Shown: piece after piece, positions 1 to 12,119 of the stretch | Position numbering within the stretch: position 1 is the stretch's first letter | How the letters are laid out: every line of letters begins with the position of its first letter | Assembly (NCBI GenBank): GCA_964019135.1 | Contig: OZ025253.1 | Coordinates: forward strand, 40,164,548-40,228,547 | From: Arenicola marina | Lineage: Eukaryota; Annelida; Polychaeta; Arenicolidae | Length of the DNA stretch: 64,000 bases | Reading direction: 5' to 3' | Made by a program: the position numbers and the translations under genes | The notes under the pieces: generated by a model | Told to the model about the DNA's origin: nothing | Databases searched by the model: none | Seen by the model: the letters and a program-made list of their open reading frames with translations, nothing else

Positions 1-84
1 CTTAAAATTGAATTGGCGACTATTAACGCTTCGTTTCGGCCGACTGATAAGGAGGAAACAAATTAAGGAAACCCGCAGTATGTG

Positions 85-218
85 CGGACTAATTGACCAG
101 ATACACTAGTACTGTATGTACAGTCCAATTGGACAGGTACTTTGGTACATTATGTACAGTCTAATTGGCCATATACTCTGGAACAGTATTGACAGTCCGA
201 TTGGCCAGATACGTATAA
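85..218. repeat. Degenerate tandem repeat, about 3 copies of 38-40 bp
   Basis: Copies share tacagtccaattgg followed by a cca-ata-c block, strongly diverged. Nothing else recognised in bases 1-850. Confidence 0.5.
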
Positions 219-883
219 CGGCAAAGCGTGTACTGCGCAAACTCTAGCATAATTACCGTTACAGGTAGGAGAGATAGTGGGTGGGGCGGGTCAATGGCAG
301 CAGTGAGGGGGCGAGTGCACATGGGTTCCTGCACTGGGCTGTATGGGTCTCAATGAACTCGATCCATTCCTCAGTTATCAAGTTTCCGGTCTTCAGACTG
401 CGAAACCGATAAAGGCGGTAATGTTGTCATGGCAACTAATGATGGAAGACCATTATGTCGGGGCGGGGAGGTAAGCGATTTACGGTTGTGGGTCTATATG
501 ATGCTGACACAATATGTGTCTGCTGGGTTTATGGCGAGGCGTTCTGACGGACTGCAACAGACAATAACAGACAGGCGATGTTTTCGATCTTGGATGGCGT
601 GAAATGTGTACAATAATTCGCGATGTCATTGATTCGATTTTGATCGTAGGCTTATAGAATTGGTGTTGTTTTTATATGCTATGCCTTCTTGACTGGCACT
701 TGTATTATTATACAATCAAGCCTAATGTATCTTTTAATATAGCGCCGTAGCCTAGCTGTCGAATGCGCTCTTCTTGGCCATCCAAGGCGGCCGGTTCATG
801 GTCCCTATTCAGTTATCTTGTCGGCGCCTACATAACACACTGGCCTGTACATTAACATACCATTGGTTCGGTCCTGGATTCAC

Positions 884-987
884 GATTCACAGATGAATCT
901 AGTGGTTGATTCACAGACGAATCTAGTGGTTGATTCACAGATGAATCTAGTGGTTGATTCACAGATGAATCTAGTGGTTGATTCACA
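884..987. repeat. 24-bp tandem repeat, 4.3 copies
   Basis: Unit gattcacagatgaatctagt plus ggtt, with one base difference in copy 2. Confidence 0.9.
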
Positions 988-1294
988 TGCAATTTATCCC
1001 ATTGTCGCAAGGTCGCAGGATACATGTCCATGTGCACAAAAAAGATGGCGCTAAGTGCAACAATCCATTCCGGGCTCCCGCCCTAGTGGAAATATTTCTG
1101 CTCATGCATAGTCCACTGATAGCTCTGCCAGTCATAACAGCCATTAAAAACCCACTCAATGTCAATAAATCATTCTTTTCATTCAGTTATTGAAGGAGCG
1201 ATCGAGAAGTCTTATTTCCGTTAACTAGACATGTCAAATTAAATTCACGTACCTGGCTGCTGTGGCGCCGCCCTGGCGTCTGAAAACTTAGTAT

Positions 1295-1626
1295 TTAGGT
1301 TGGTTGGTTTTATATTCAGGATGCTTTAACTACTTTAATTTGGTCATATCGCGTCGATGGGAGAAGGAAGGCAGAGTGAAGCCATGTCCCGGGGGCAACT
1401 CCCTACTTTTTGCGAAGAATGACATAGTTGGTTGGTTGCATATACAGGACAGTTTAACTACTTTTGGTCGTATCGTGTAAATGGGAGAAGGAAGAGAGAG
1501 TGGAGCCATGTCCCCGGGGGTAACCCCCATACTTTTTGCGAATAAAGACATGGGATCTTTATCCAGCGGCCACACAGAGATGGTACAGCGGGGCGCGAAC
1601 CACCGATCCAGTATTACGGTATTCAC
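1295..1626 (+). repeat. Dispersed repeat family R1, two tandem copies
   Basis: Each copy carries ttggtcatatcgcgt-type sequence, gggagaaggaag, gccatgtccc-ggggg and actttttgcgaa. The second continues into catgggatctttatcc and a cacagag block. Other copies: 3678-3876, 5999-6243, 9146-9233 and 10530-10650. Type unknown. Confidence 0.6.
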
Positions 1627-2335
1627 CGCATCGTGCCGTGGTGGTTCTGGTCGTGGGTAAAGTTATCGTAGAAAGTTCGGTGACCAATCCTTTCATTCGA
1701 AGTATAACTGCAGCATTCGTCGCAGATTGGTCGACAATGAATTGCCAGCTTTAATCACGCAAAGTCCACGACCAGTACCAGATTTAGGCACAGTTCCCTC
1801 GCCATGCATGCATATATAGCTATAGTCCTTCTACCCCATCTAAAACTCGGCAAATGTAATCATCACAATCGTTCATACGGAAAATTTAAGATTGAGTTTT
1901 GTCGAATACATATAATATTTGCAATTTGCGCGATGTTTCAGGTAACAAACCGCCCATCAGAGCTATTGAGTGTGCGACGTAAATCATTCTCAATGTGATA
2001 AAGCAAGTGGTATAGCCTCACTGGCACATGTCAACTGGGACAAAACATCATATGACCATTTTCCCTCCCTTTCATGACTCCAGGCGGGGTTATGCGGGTT
2101 TGATAATAGAAACAAACAATAACTAAAATCGCCCTTTTGTACGAACTTGATATGAATGCATTTACGTCATATTATTTGAGCTTATTTGAACTCAATCAAT
2201 GATATACGACTGCGCCAGCATCGTTACCGATCTTAATTGCTTAATGTTACTAAGAGACCTCACTTGGTGGCAGCACTTCGCTCATCGAGAACCCATCGAT
2301 AGGGTCTCCTAGAATTGGGCTGGGTGATTCCACGC

Positions 2336-2689
2336 TTAAAGCAGCCTACATACATGCGCCATGTTAGATTTTTTACATTTAAAAAAATAAGACTAAATGT
2401 ATTTAAAAATTATGATGCATATATGTTTTATATCTCGTTAAGTTTGTAAAACAATTAGTTCATCGCGCGCGGACGCCCCAGCGAGCCGCGGTCGACATCA
2501 CACAGAATACCGAACAGCGAACAGGCGCGCAGGGATATAAAGCCGGCTACCAACTTTTCCTCCGGTAAAAAGAATTGCTTCTCTCCTGATAGTCCACATG
2601 CTTTTAAGATTTAAATTCAATACAGAATATGCTTATTTGACATGGAGAAGAGATTGGTATTATACAAATTACAGAACGTATTGCTTTAA
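2336..2689 (+). mobile_element. TTAA-flanked MITE, copy A
   Basis: About 354 bases starting TTAAAGCA and ending TGCTTTAA. The interior shares gcgccat...ttagatttt, a GCGCGCGGACG block, gtcgacatcacacagaat and gatttaaattcaatacagaatat with three other copies. No coding capacity. Confidence 0.75.
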
Positions 2690-3289
2690 CTGTTATAAAT
2701 GTCTATACAGTAGTGTATAAGTATTGTTTTATTTACCAGCAGGCATAATATAGGAATTGCCAGATAGTGTGATCGTCCGTTATGGTGACGTTAAACATAA
2801 AATTAACATAAAACTTTTGCCGCTTCTATGCGTTCTTCCGAACTATTTACGACTTGATTAACGACGTCATAATCACCGGGTAAGACATATAGAGAAATAG
2901 TTCTCACAAGCGGCAACAATTTATTCTGGTTAAGGACACATTCGATGAAATGAAGGTAAGATTTTATTAATCAGACGTGTATATTTCTGGTTTAGACAAT
3001 ATTAGTCTCCAATTCTACAAGCCCCAAGCTCGGAACTCTGGTTGAGCAGTGGCACCACCGTGTGAGTGACATACGAGTTATTTGAACGCGTTTGATCGGG
3101 TTGGGGATAAGCAAGCCAGAATGTTACCCTTAGAGTAATAATTTCCTCGCGAAACGGTTTTAAATGTTTTCTGAATGAAAATAATATTGTATTATATGTA
3201 TTTATATCCTTAGTGCATAAGAATTCACTTATTGTACGCAATACATAATTTCATTGGTCAAACTGGTGCACCTCGTGTGGAAAAGTGTG

Positions 3290-3475
3290 GCTTACGTGTA
3301 TACTACGTCATCAAAGATTATGCGTATCTTACGTGTGTACTACGTCATCAACCATTTGGCATATCTTACGTGTGTACTACGTCATCAAAGATTTGGCATA
3401 TCTTACGTGTGTACTACGTCATCAAAGATTAGGCGTATCTTACGTGTGTACTACGTCATCAAAGATTAGGCATAT
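3290..3475. repeat. 37-bp tandem repeat carrying TACGTCA
   Basis: Five copies of a unit containing tcttacgtgtgtactacgtc and atcaaagatt. The first copy and its left flank resemble single-copy sequence at about 17480-17540 and 41284-41345, so the array arose within a dispersed repeat. Confidence 0.75.
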
Positions 3476-3677
3476 CTGCCATTTTAACGTTTTAAGTATC
3501 ACAAAATCTATTTCGGACAAAGCTGACATGTCAGATAATGTATCCAAGACATTTCCCAAATTTTACAATCTCAATGTAGGTGAAATGCAATAACTTTAAT
3601 ATAGGAGACAACTCCACTGGGAGGTGGTAGACAATTTGTTTGCCGTCTTTCACCTGGATAATCAGATCGTATTTGGC

Positions 3678-3876
3678 CTGCAGCAGATGGTTAGTTATTC
3701 AAGACGCTTTAACCACGTTTGGTCATATCACGTCAATGGGAGAAGGAAGGGAGAGAGGAACCATGTCCCCGGGGGTAACAGCCTACTCTTTACGAAGAAG
3801 AACATGGGATATTTATCCTGCGACCACACAGACATGGCCACAGCGGGGCGCGAACAACCGATCCACGTGCCGTTAG
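3678..3876 (+). repeat. Dispersed repeat family R1
   Basis: Full-length-looking copy with the caatgggagaaggaaggg core, gaacatgggatatttatcct and the cacagcggggcgcgaac end. Confidence 0.6.
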
Positions 3877-4624
3877 GCTCTCAGGTGGCCAGAGCACTCA
3901 GTGCGAACGCTCTCGTCCAATCAGCTATCGCGCCAGGCACCGCCTGCAGAATATGTCTGTTGCCCAGCATGGTGCCATTGATGTAGAGATGTACAGGAAG
4001 AATGAGCAGCCCAGTTACATTACTGAATTAAATGTAAGTTGAAAGGCTGTATTACGGGGAACGGAGCTGTTCAGGTTTTATGCGAACTTGTATCAGCATC
4101 AAAAGAAGTAAATCCTGTAATCAGGTACAACTATTAATGCTCTCTCGCCCAGTTGGTTACTTTAATTATGGACGGAAGTTCTTATTTTCCTCGATGGAAT
4201 ATCTTAATAATTTTCCCATTTTGGAAAACAATCTGTGTAAAAAGTGTTATTACGGATATTTTGGACCAAATTCGAACATTCTGCAGAGTATGCAGCAATA
4301 GAAGAGTTCTTGACAATTAAATTTAACAGATTGACTTGCTTCAGATCTGCTTGGAAAGTAATGGTAAATGTAGTGACTACATGTATTATCTTTTGCTTGC
4401 TTGACAGCAGATCGTAAGCCATGTATATTACGTGGTGCTACGCCAGCTCCAGGCAATGAAATGAATAGCAAAAATTTGCATTATTATTTAAATATTCATG
4501 CCATAATTTTGTATTATTGTTAGTTTTGTTTATTGCGTCAAAGCGAGAGTAGGCGTAAGTAACTTACACAGGGGATGGCTACATCATTAATTATATTGAT
4601 TAATATACATGGGATCTGCACATG

Positions 4625-4850
4625 GGATCCCCTTGGGGGCACGCCCTGTGTCCCCCCCTCCCCACCTGGGGGCACGCCCTGTTTCCCCCCCTCCCCACCT
4701 GGGGGCAGGCCCTGTGTCCCCCCCTCCCCACCTGGGGGCACGCCCTGTGTCCTCCCCTCCCCACTTCGGGGCACGCCCTGTGTCCCCCCCCTCCCCACCT
4801 GGGGGCACGCCATGTGTCCCCCCCCCCCTCTTGGGGGTACGCCCATGATG
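4625..4850. repeat. 33-bp GC-rich minisatellite
   Basis: About seven copies containing gggggcacgccctgtgtccc and ctccccac. Open in all frames because 33 is a multiple of three. Confidence 0.85.
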
Positions 4851-5081
4851 TATACATCAACATTTATCTTAGTCTAGTTTCCTACACTTTCCCAGAAACA
4901 CTCAAAATAATAAGTATTATAAATGAGTAATAACAGCTTTAATACATACCCCAACGGAGCGCCGCCTAGCGAATGGAGCGGTTCACCTCGCCATGATATG
5001 ATTGAAAGCGCCCTCCACCGTGTAATAGTACCTCCATGTCAGGCTGATCTGTCACACCCACATACTGGTCGCACCTGCCCA

Positions 5082-5160
5082 ACCCTTACCCCCACCCCCA
5101 CCCCCCCCCACCCCCACCCCCAACCCCACCCCCACCCCCACCCCCACCGCCACTGCCACT
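5082..5160. repeat. CCCCAC-type simple repeat at a gap edge
   Basis: Runs of C interrupted by A immediately before the N gap. Probably why the assembly broke here. Confidence 0.85.
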
Positions 5161-5161
5161 G

Positions 5162-5361
5162 NNNNNNNNNNNNNNNNNNNNNNNNNNNNNNNNNNNNNNN
5201 NNNNNNNNNNNNNNNNNNNNNNNNNNNNNNNNNNNNNNNNNNNNNNNNNNNNNNNNNNNNNNNNNNNNNNNNNNNNNNNNNNNNNNNNNNNNNNNNNNNN
5301 NNNNNNNNNNNNNNNNNNNNNNNNNNNNNNNNNNNNNNNNNNNNNNNNNNNNNNNNNNNNN
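5162..5361. other. Assembly gap (200 N)
   Basis: Exactly 200 N, a placeholder length; the true size is unknown. Confidence 0.99.
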
Positions 5362-5998
5362 TACCGACCGCCCACATCACGCCACACACTACTGTGTTAA
5401 TGTCACCATATGTAATGATATATATAGACCGATAATTGACAGTTAATTAGTCCGATGCAAGACTTGGGTGGAAATAAGGAATACAAGCTTGTGATTTACA
5501 GCGTCCCACGCCCGCGGAATAAGGGACCGTATCAACAGTCCATGGCCAACCCACAAGACATTTGATTCTACCATTGTTGGTCCCATGTATAATTCAATAT
5601 GCAAATTGGATACGGTTGCTATCCGCCTACGATTTACAAGGTCGTTAATTGACCATTTGAGCTTAAAATAATAATATCCTATCCAGGGGCGGATCCAGAA
5701 AATCTGGAAAGGCGGTGCCGATTTCGGTGTTCGTATGTTAAATGGTATAAATTTCGACCCTAAAGGGGGGGGGGGGGGCGGGTCGAACTGGTATCATAGA
5801 AAGTCGGCCATTATACACATATAAATATCAATAAGCTAAACGCCGGCAATTATATTAAACGAACGCTCCCCTATCAAAGCTATGGTGCGCCATTCAAATT
5901 TGTTAAATACGCTGCCTATAATAGGTATCATGGAAAGACATCGTAAAAATTTAAGCCCACCCCCCCCTCCCCTCCCACTTCGCACCCGCACACCTCCT

Positions 5999-6243
5999 TT
6001 AACGCCAACTCTCTCCTTCTTTGCAAGGAGTAGGGGATTACTTCCCGGGACATGGCTCCTCTACTTAAACGAGATAGGGTGTTGTGCCCTGAACAATAAC
6101 CTATTAATAACCCCTCCCCCCCCCCAACACACACACACATACACACCCCTCGCCCCTCAGAGCCGGGAACCACCCTCTCCCTTCCTTCTCTCATTGACGC
6201 GATACGATCAAAAGTGGTTAAAGTGGCCTGCATATTCAATCAA
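5999..6243 (-). repeat. Dispersed repeat family R1, interrupted copy
   Basis: Reverse copy: its core (cccttccttctctcattgacgcgata, 6180-6205) and its far part (6003-6060) are separated by about 110 bases containing a CA-rich, C-rich insertion. Confidence 0.5.
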
Positions 6244-6654
6244 AACCACCCACCAATATGGCAAGGTTGCATAATACATGTCGTTTTCTCCCCACAATTG
6301 TTCGTGAATTTAATGCGCAGAGGTTTATCAATTGCAGATTAATTTCATACATCGTGTTAAATTTTTTGGTTGGTCTCCAAAGGCCCACAGCTAGGATGAC
6401 GTGGACATCAATGCGTCCGCATTCGTGTCCATTTCAAAACCAATTATTATCTAAAGACATTTCATTCGCTCTTCTTGCGAACAGTTGATATTAACTGATG
6501 TGGTATCATAATCCCGGTAGGGGGGGGGTCACTGCAGTGCGTGCAGCTCTTGATGGCATATGGCGAACGAGAGAAAAGTACGCGATTTTGTGGTCATTGA
6601 GAGCCAACTTTTTGGTTTGAAAGGGCATAAAAAATAAAAAAAAAGAACGAAGAG

Positions 6655-6730
6655 GACCTCCCTGGTGTAGTGGTTAGGGCTCTAAATCGATGATCAATAG
6701 GTCCTGGGTTCGAATCTGGGCACGGACACC
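6655..6730 (+). repeat. tRNA-derived SINE head
   Basis: A-box-like TGGTGTAGTGGTTAG and B-box GGTTCGAATCT at tRNA spacing. The anticodon arm is poor, so a SINE rather than a functional tRNA. Confidence 0.55.
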
Positions 6731-6734
6731 TAAA

Positions 6735-8580
6735 CTTGAGCAATTCTAACCCTCGCGTGAACATAAGCGGCCTAAACACTAATTCTTCCATGCACACATA
6801 AGCTAAACTGAGCAAAGCAACCTCTCTAGGGTGACCTAGGGACAGTGAATCTAATCGCGCGATAACTGAAACGATCCGTAGAGTCCGATTGCCGAACATG
6901 ATAGATTATCAAATCCGTGTCTGTTGCTCTGAACTGAAATGAACCGTTGGTGTTTTGTGCCACTTTCGTGCACACACCAGGGTAAACTGGCACCAAGAAA
7001 CCTCCCCGGGAAAATCTGCAGTTCGTAGCGTATTATCAACCCAGACAGCCTCGGTTTTATTGACGCCAACGCGGACAAAGGGTGAAGTCCAGTCATAGCC
7101 CGTCATGGCACGGGAGACGCCCACCCTTCCATTGTCTTTCCCAGCCGCTGAATCGCTTCCTCCACGAATAGCTAGCCACCGCTGTATTCGACCTTCAGTA
7201 AAGGGAATACATGTTTTATCATGTTCTTCGCCGGGCTCCCTTTCATGTTAGGGGCGCAAAGTATTGTTTCAGTATAGCTCACGTATTAATCACGTTTGGC
7301 ATTTATCACAACGGCCATCGATTTCTTCAAGGATAACATGGCTTCCAGAGGCAACATGGCAGCGATGGGTGTGACAAGGAAAATGGCCATCGGTGTCATG
7401 GGCTTTGATCTGAGTCTTCCCTCGTCCCGGTCCTTTGGCTGTGTGGGACAAAATAGGACAGGGGTTTTGCTGCCCGTTCTACAGCTCACAGAACTGTGGC
7501 TAAGCTTCTCTGTGGTGGTCCAGAAACACCTGCATTGATCAGCCAGACATCCCTCGATGTGAGCAGGTGGAGCAATATCATGTTTGCTTGTGTGTTATTT
7601 ACTCGTGGTATCCTTTGTGCATTGAACTGGTACTTAAGCTGGATAACATGGACGTGTTCTCTTGTCGGCGTGGCCGGAGCTTTGCTCATTGCGTTGACGC
7701 CATCCACGATACAGTTCCCGATACAAGTGATTGAACATAGGCTATGCACTCGCAGATTAAAACGTACAGTCTCATAATCGATACCCCAAAAGATGGCGTT
7801 CCGCGAAAGCTATAATCCCTATGCCCTTTTGTTTTACCCTTTTAATTTATTATAACAAAAAAGTATTAAGTTTTTTTTTCCCAAGAAAATAAGTCACATC
7901 AAACTTTCAGAATTTTCCTTCATACGCCCGTATATAAAATGAGTCTCGCCTAGTAAATACTCCTTATTTTGTACTTATAACAGATATTCTACTGGTACAT
8001 ACCAAGCGACTTTAACTTCTATAATTTCTTCTTTAACCTTCTATAATTTGCACACTAGCTTATGCATGGGTTTGCTGTCATATGACCCCGGGATGTCTAG
8101 ACAACAGTTACGTGGGGCAAAGGCAATGTGAGGAACGAGCTTCCTCTGATGGGATAGTCAACAACTACACAAAATGCGTCGTGGCGAACGGATAATATAA
8201 ATTATTAATTATTAACTGGTATTTCAATTTTCAATTGTAAAGTGCTCATGATTTTTTTTGAAGTGGGGTGTGTGAGGGGCTGATTCTGAGAACCAGACGA
8301 TCTATAGCTGTTATTTCTGCCGGGAATCTAATTGCTTGCCGAGAATAAAACACGTCCAATGACCATCTTGTGTCCCTCGCCTCACCTGATACGTGTATAA
8401 TCGCACGTGTGGTGGCGTGGCTCCATATCATCCCATCGATTGGTATATAAATATATAGAAAGTACAGCGCAACCTGGGGGCGAGATTGCGCATGTAAAGA
8501 CGCCGCCGGGCAGATATTTAATGTCCCAGGATATACGGAAGTGGTGGCAGGAGCAGGGGAGGCGGGGAAGGGGTGGGGGC
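6735..8580. other. No gene recognised
   Basis: Contains overlapping open stretches on both strands (7286-7777), the best a + strand 93-codon ORF with a hydrophobic middle at 7496-7777. I recognise none. A short dispersed motif at about 7265-7310 (tatagctcacgta...) recurs at about 25280-25330. Otherwise AT-rich. Confidence 0.4.
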
Positions 8581-9995
8581 GGGTGCGGACGGACGGAGCG
8601 CAATAACGGGACGGTTGGGGGGCGTAGCATCCACCTCCCAGCTGTTTTATATCCACTTACTAGACTAATCTCAGAGCTGAGAGGTTCCCCGTGGCGCCCA
8701 CATCTCCCATTATTCCATGCCGGTCTTGGCTGCATCATGCCTGCAACACAATGACACACCGCGTCTTATCATTAGTTACAAGTACTCACGTAATTTTGCT
8801 CAAGAACTTTGCTCGAGAAAACCGATACCTATATCGGATCTTTTATTAGGTCCCGATTTTTTCTTATGCCATACTTCTATACTAATAAAACGTAATTGCT
8901 CATACATCTGTCTGGAACATTTGATTTATAGGGACTGATTGCAATTTACGTATTGCAGATAATTACATCTATGTACCATTTTAGCATGATGTCCATGGTA
9001 ACATACGGAAGCAGCCGAATGAGAAAACTCGGATAAACATGAAATATGTAGAATAACATAAGAAACCCTATGTTCTGATTTCTTTTTTCTTCTTTTTGAA
9101 CTTTTATTATCAGAAGAATACTTAAGTAATACAATGAGTAGGGCCCCCCTACCGGCGCATGGCTCCACTCTCCCTTGCTTCTCCCATTGACGCGATATGA
9201 CCAAAAGTGGTTGAAGCGTGCTGGATATACAACCAACCTGTCTTGCGCCATTTCCAGGAAAAAAAGTGCTACAAAACACAGCTCCATACAAACGAGACGA
9301 ATTCACACAGCAAGCGCTTCATCTACAATAGCTTTCATAAAATGGTTATAGATTTGCTGGGCAGCAGCAGCCCATTGAGGCCATATAAGGGGAGAAAAAA
9401 CCGCCCATCGTCACGTCTGCTGTCACTTAAAGTCAACACTCATACCTTTGTGCCCACCACCCGCTGAGAGGGCAGGGTGCAACAGGCGGCATTGTGTTTA
9501 CACCGCACAGCCCATCAGCACGAAACCAATTATCATAATCAAACGATTGGCTTTTATTGGGACAAATGTGAAAAATTAACATTTAAGTAACGTTATGCAT
9601 GATACGCCGGTTACAATGACCGAAGGGCGAGGCGGTAAACTGCGATAAAAATAAAAAAACAAAACACGTATGTCGGTCCTGTAATTCAGTTCTGTCGGTT
9701 GTTGGCCATGGTCAAATGCCATCAACAGTCTACTTAGTTATGTGATAATGCTTATAACCAGATAACGGATCTGGCTCACGCATGCGTACTGGCTCGGGCC
9801 TAGGCTAGGCGTGCGTACCGGCTCGGGCCTAGGCTAGGCGTGCGTACCGGCTCGGGCCTAGGCTAGGCGTGCGTACCGGCTCGGGCATAGGCTAGGCGTG
9901 CGTACCGGCTCGGGCCTAGGCTAGGCGTGCGTACCGGCTCGGGCCTAGGCTAGGCGTGCGTACCGGCTCGGGCATAGGCTAGGCGTGCGTACTGG
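8580..9995. repeat. Segmental duplication, unit 1
   Basis: Shares long colinear stretches with 10006-11310: gcgtag-atccacctcccagctgttttatatccactta, the ctcgagaaaaccgatacctatatcgga block, an R1 copy, and a 29-bp array at the right end. Units differ by scattered substitutions and small indels. Confidence 0.8.
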
Positions 9996-9996
9996 C
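9770..9996. repeat. 29-bp minisatellite, about 8 copies
   Basis: Unit ggctcgggcctaggctaggc plus gtgcgtacc. It marks the junction between the two duplicated segments. Confidence 0.9.
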
Positions 9997-10005
9997 GCGT
10001 ACGGG

Positions 10006-11310
10006 GCGGATGGAGCGGAATAATGGGGCGATGAAGGGCGTAGCCTCCACCTCCCAGCTGTTTTATATCCACTTACTACACCCACCTCAGAGCTAAAAGG
10101 CGCCCACATCTCCCATTATTCCATACCGGTCTTGGCTGCATCATGCCTGCAACACCATGACACACCGCGTCTTATCATTAGTTACGATTAATCACTTAAT
10201 TTTGCTCAAGAACTTTGCTCGAGAAAACCGATACCTATATCGGACCTCTTTTCGGTCCCGATTTTCTCATGCCATATTTCTATATTGATAAAACGTAATT
10301 ACCCATATATCTGTCTGGAACATTTGATTTATAGGGACTGATTGCAATTTACGTATTGCAGATAATTACATATATGTACCATTTTAGCCACGGAAAACAG
10401 CCGAATGAGAAAACCCGGATAAACATGAAATATGTAGAATAACATAAGAAACCCTATGTTCTGATTTCTTTTTTCTTGTTTGGGACCTTTATTATCAGAA
10501 AAACGCCTAAGTAATACAATGCATGAAGATCCCATAGCCATCTTCGCAAAGAGTAGGGCCCCCCTACCGGCACATGGCTCCACTCTCCTTTGCTTCTCCC
10601 ATTGACGCGATATGACCAAACGTGGTTGAAGCGTCCTGGATAGACAACCAACCTGTCTTGAGCCATTTCCAAGAAAAAAAGTGCTACAAAACACAGCTCC
10701 ATAGAAACGAGACGAATTCACACAGCAAGTGCTCCATCTACAATAGCTTTCATAAATGGTTATAGATTTGCTGGACAGCAGCAGCCCATTGAGGCCATAT
10801 AAGGGGATGCAAAGCCGTCCATCTTCATGTCTGCTCTCACTTAAAGCCAGCATTCATATCTTTGTGTCCACAACCCGTTGAGAGGGCAGGGTGCAACAGG
10901 CGGCATTGTGTTTACACCGCACAGCCCATCAGCACGAAACCAATCATCAAGTCAAACGATAGGTTTTGATTGGGACAAATTTTAAAAATAAACCTTTGAG
11001 TAACGTCATGTATGATATAATATGCCGGTTACAATGCCCGAAGGAGGAGGCGGTAAACTGTGATGAAAGTAAAAGCAAAAATATATGTCGGTCCTGGATT
11101 TCAATTCTGTCGGTTGTTTGCCATGGTAAAATGCTATTAACAATCAACTTAGTTATGTGATAATGTTTATAACGGATCTGGCTCACGCATGCGTACTGGC
11201 TCGGGCATAGGCTAGGTGTGCGTACCGGCCTGAGCGTAGGCGGGTGTACCGCCCCGGGCCTGCCTGGCTAGGTGTGCGCACCGACCCGAACCTAGGCTAG
11301 GCGTGCCTAG
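10006..11310. repeat. Segmental duplication, unit 2
   Basis: Second copy of the block at 8580-9995, ending in a shorter, more diverged form of the same 29-bp minisatellite (about 11171-11310). Confidence 0.8.
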
Positions 11311-11399
11311 CACTCCACTACGTTCCAGGCACAGAATATGCAATAGAATGAGAGTAGGATATAATACGCATTTATAGCCTAATACGCATGTGATTTGTA

Positions 11400-12110
11400 G
11401 CACTCCACAGACTGCCCCCCCCCCCCCACTCTCTCGACCCTCCCCTCGTCCCGGCCGGGTATCATGTAAACCATATCACACGATTGCACTCCAGATTACC
11501 ACTAACGATGATGACACGTCACCACGGACACCGAGATACGCACAGCCTGATGTCTGGTCGTTAAAAAGACATTTTGTCTTCATTGCTCACTTTCAGAGAT
11601 GGTCTCGCATTAGGTGGAATCAGGTTTGAAATATTTAAAGGGATGCGGCATTGCTCCATTGTCCCCAAGTAACGCCATGTCTCCCTACATGCACCGCTGC
11701 CGCCAGGGTTCGCTCGCAGGACGGGGGAATGAATTATGCAGCTCACCGTGCCAGATCCATTCGGTGATTTCAAGCCCCTGCGCCCCCCCCCCCGGTCGCC
11801 CCCCCCACCTCCGTTTGCCCCCCACCACGATACCAGCCACTAGACAGCTGCATTGTGGTCGCGTAATTTTTGGCGAGTGAACGTGTAACAGGCTGACGAT
11901 GAAGGAGGCAGGTGGTGGGGGGGACGCGGGACGCGAGGAGGGGGGAGGGGTGGGATGTGATAAAGACTTACATGAATCAAACCGTGTCAAAGCCCCTTAC
12001 TGATGCTGCAGCCCCTCCCCCAGGGGTCGGCGGTGGGGGTAGGGATGGGGGTGGGGGTCGAGGTGGGGGTAGGCGTTGGCGGGGGGGGGGGTGTCAAGCG
12101 GCCGGAATCA
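11400..12110. repeat. Homopolymer-rich region (C runs then G runs)
   Basis: Long C tracts (about 11418-11432, 11781-11822) and G tracts (about 11908-12100). Open frames here are compositional. No gene seen. Confidence 0.6.
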
Positions 12111-12119
12111 ATTGTTATT

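Noticed and set aside
5923..6274. 130-codon proline-rich ORF
   Set aside because: Lies over an interrupted R1 repeat and C/CA-rich simple sequence.
6655..6730. Functional tRNA gene
   Set aside because: A and B boxes are present, but acceptor and anticodon stems do not pair well; more like a SINE head.
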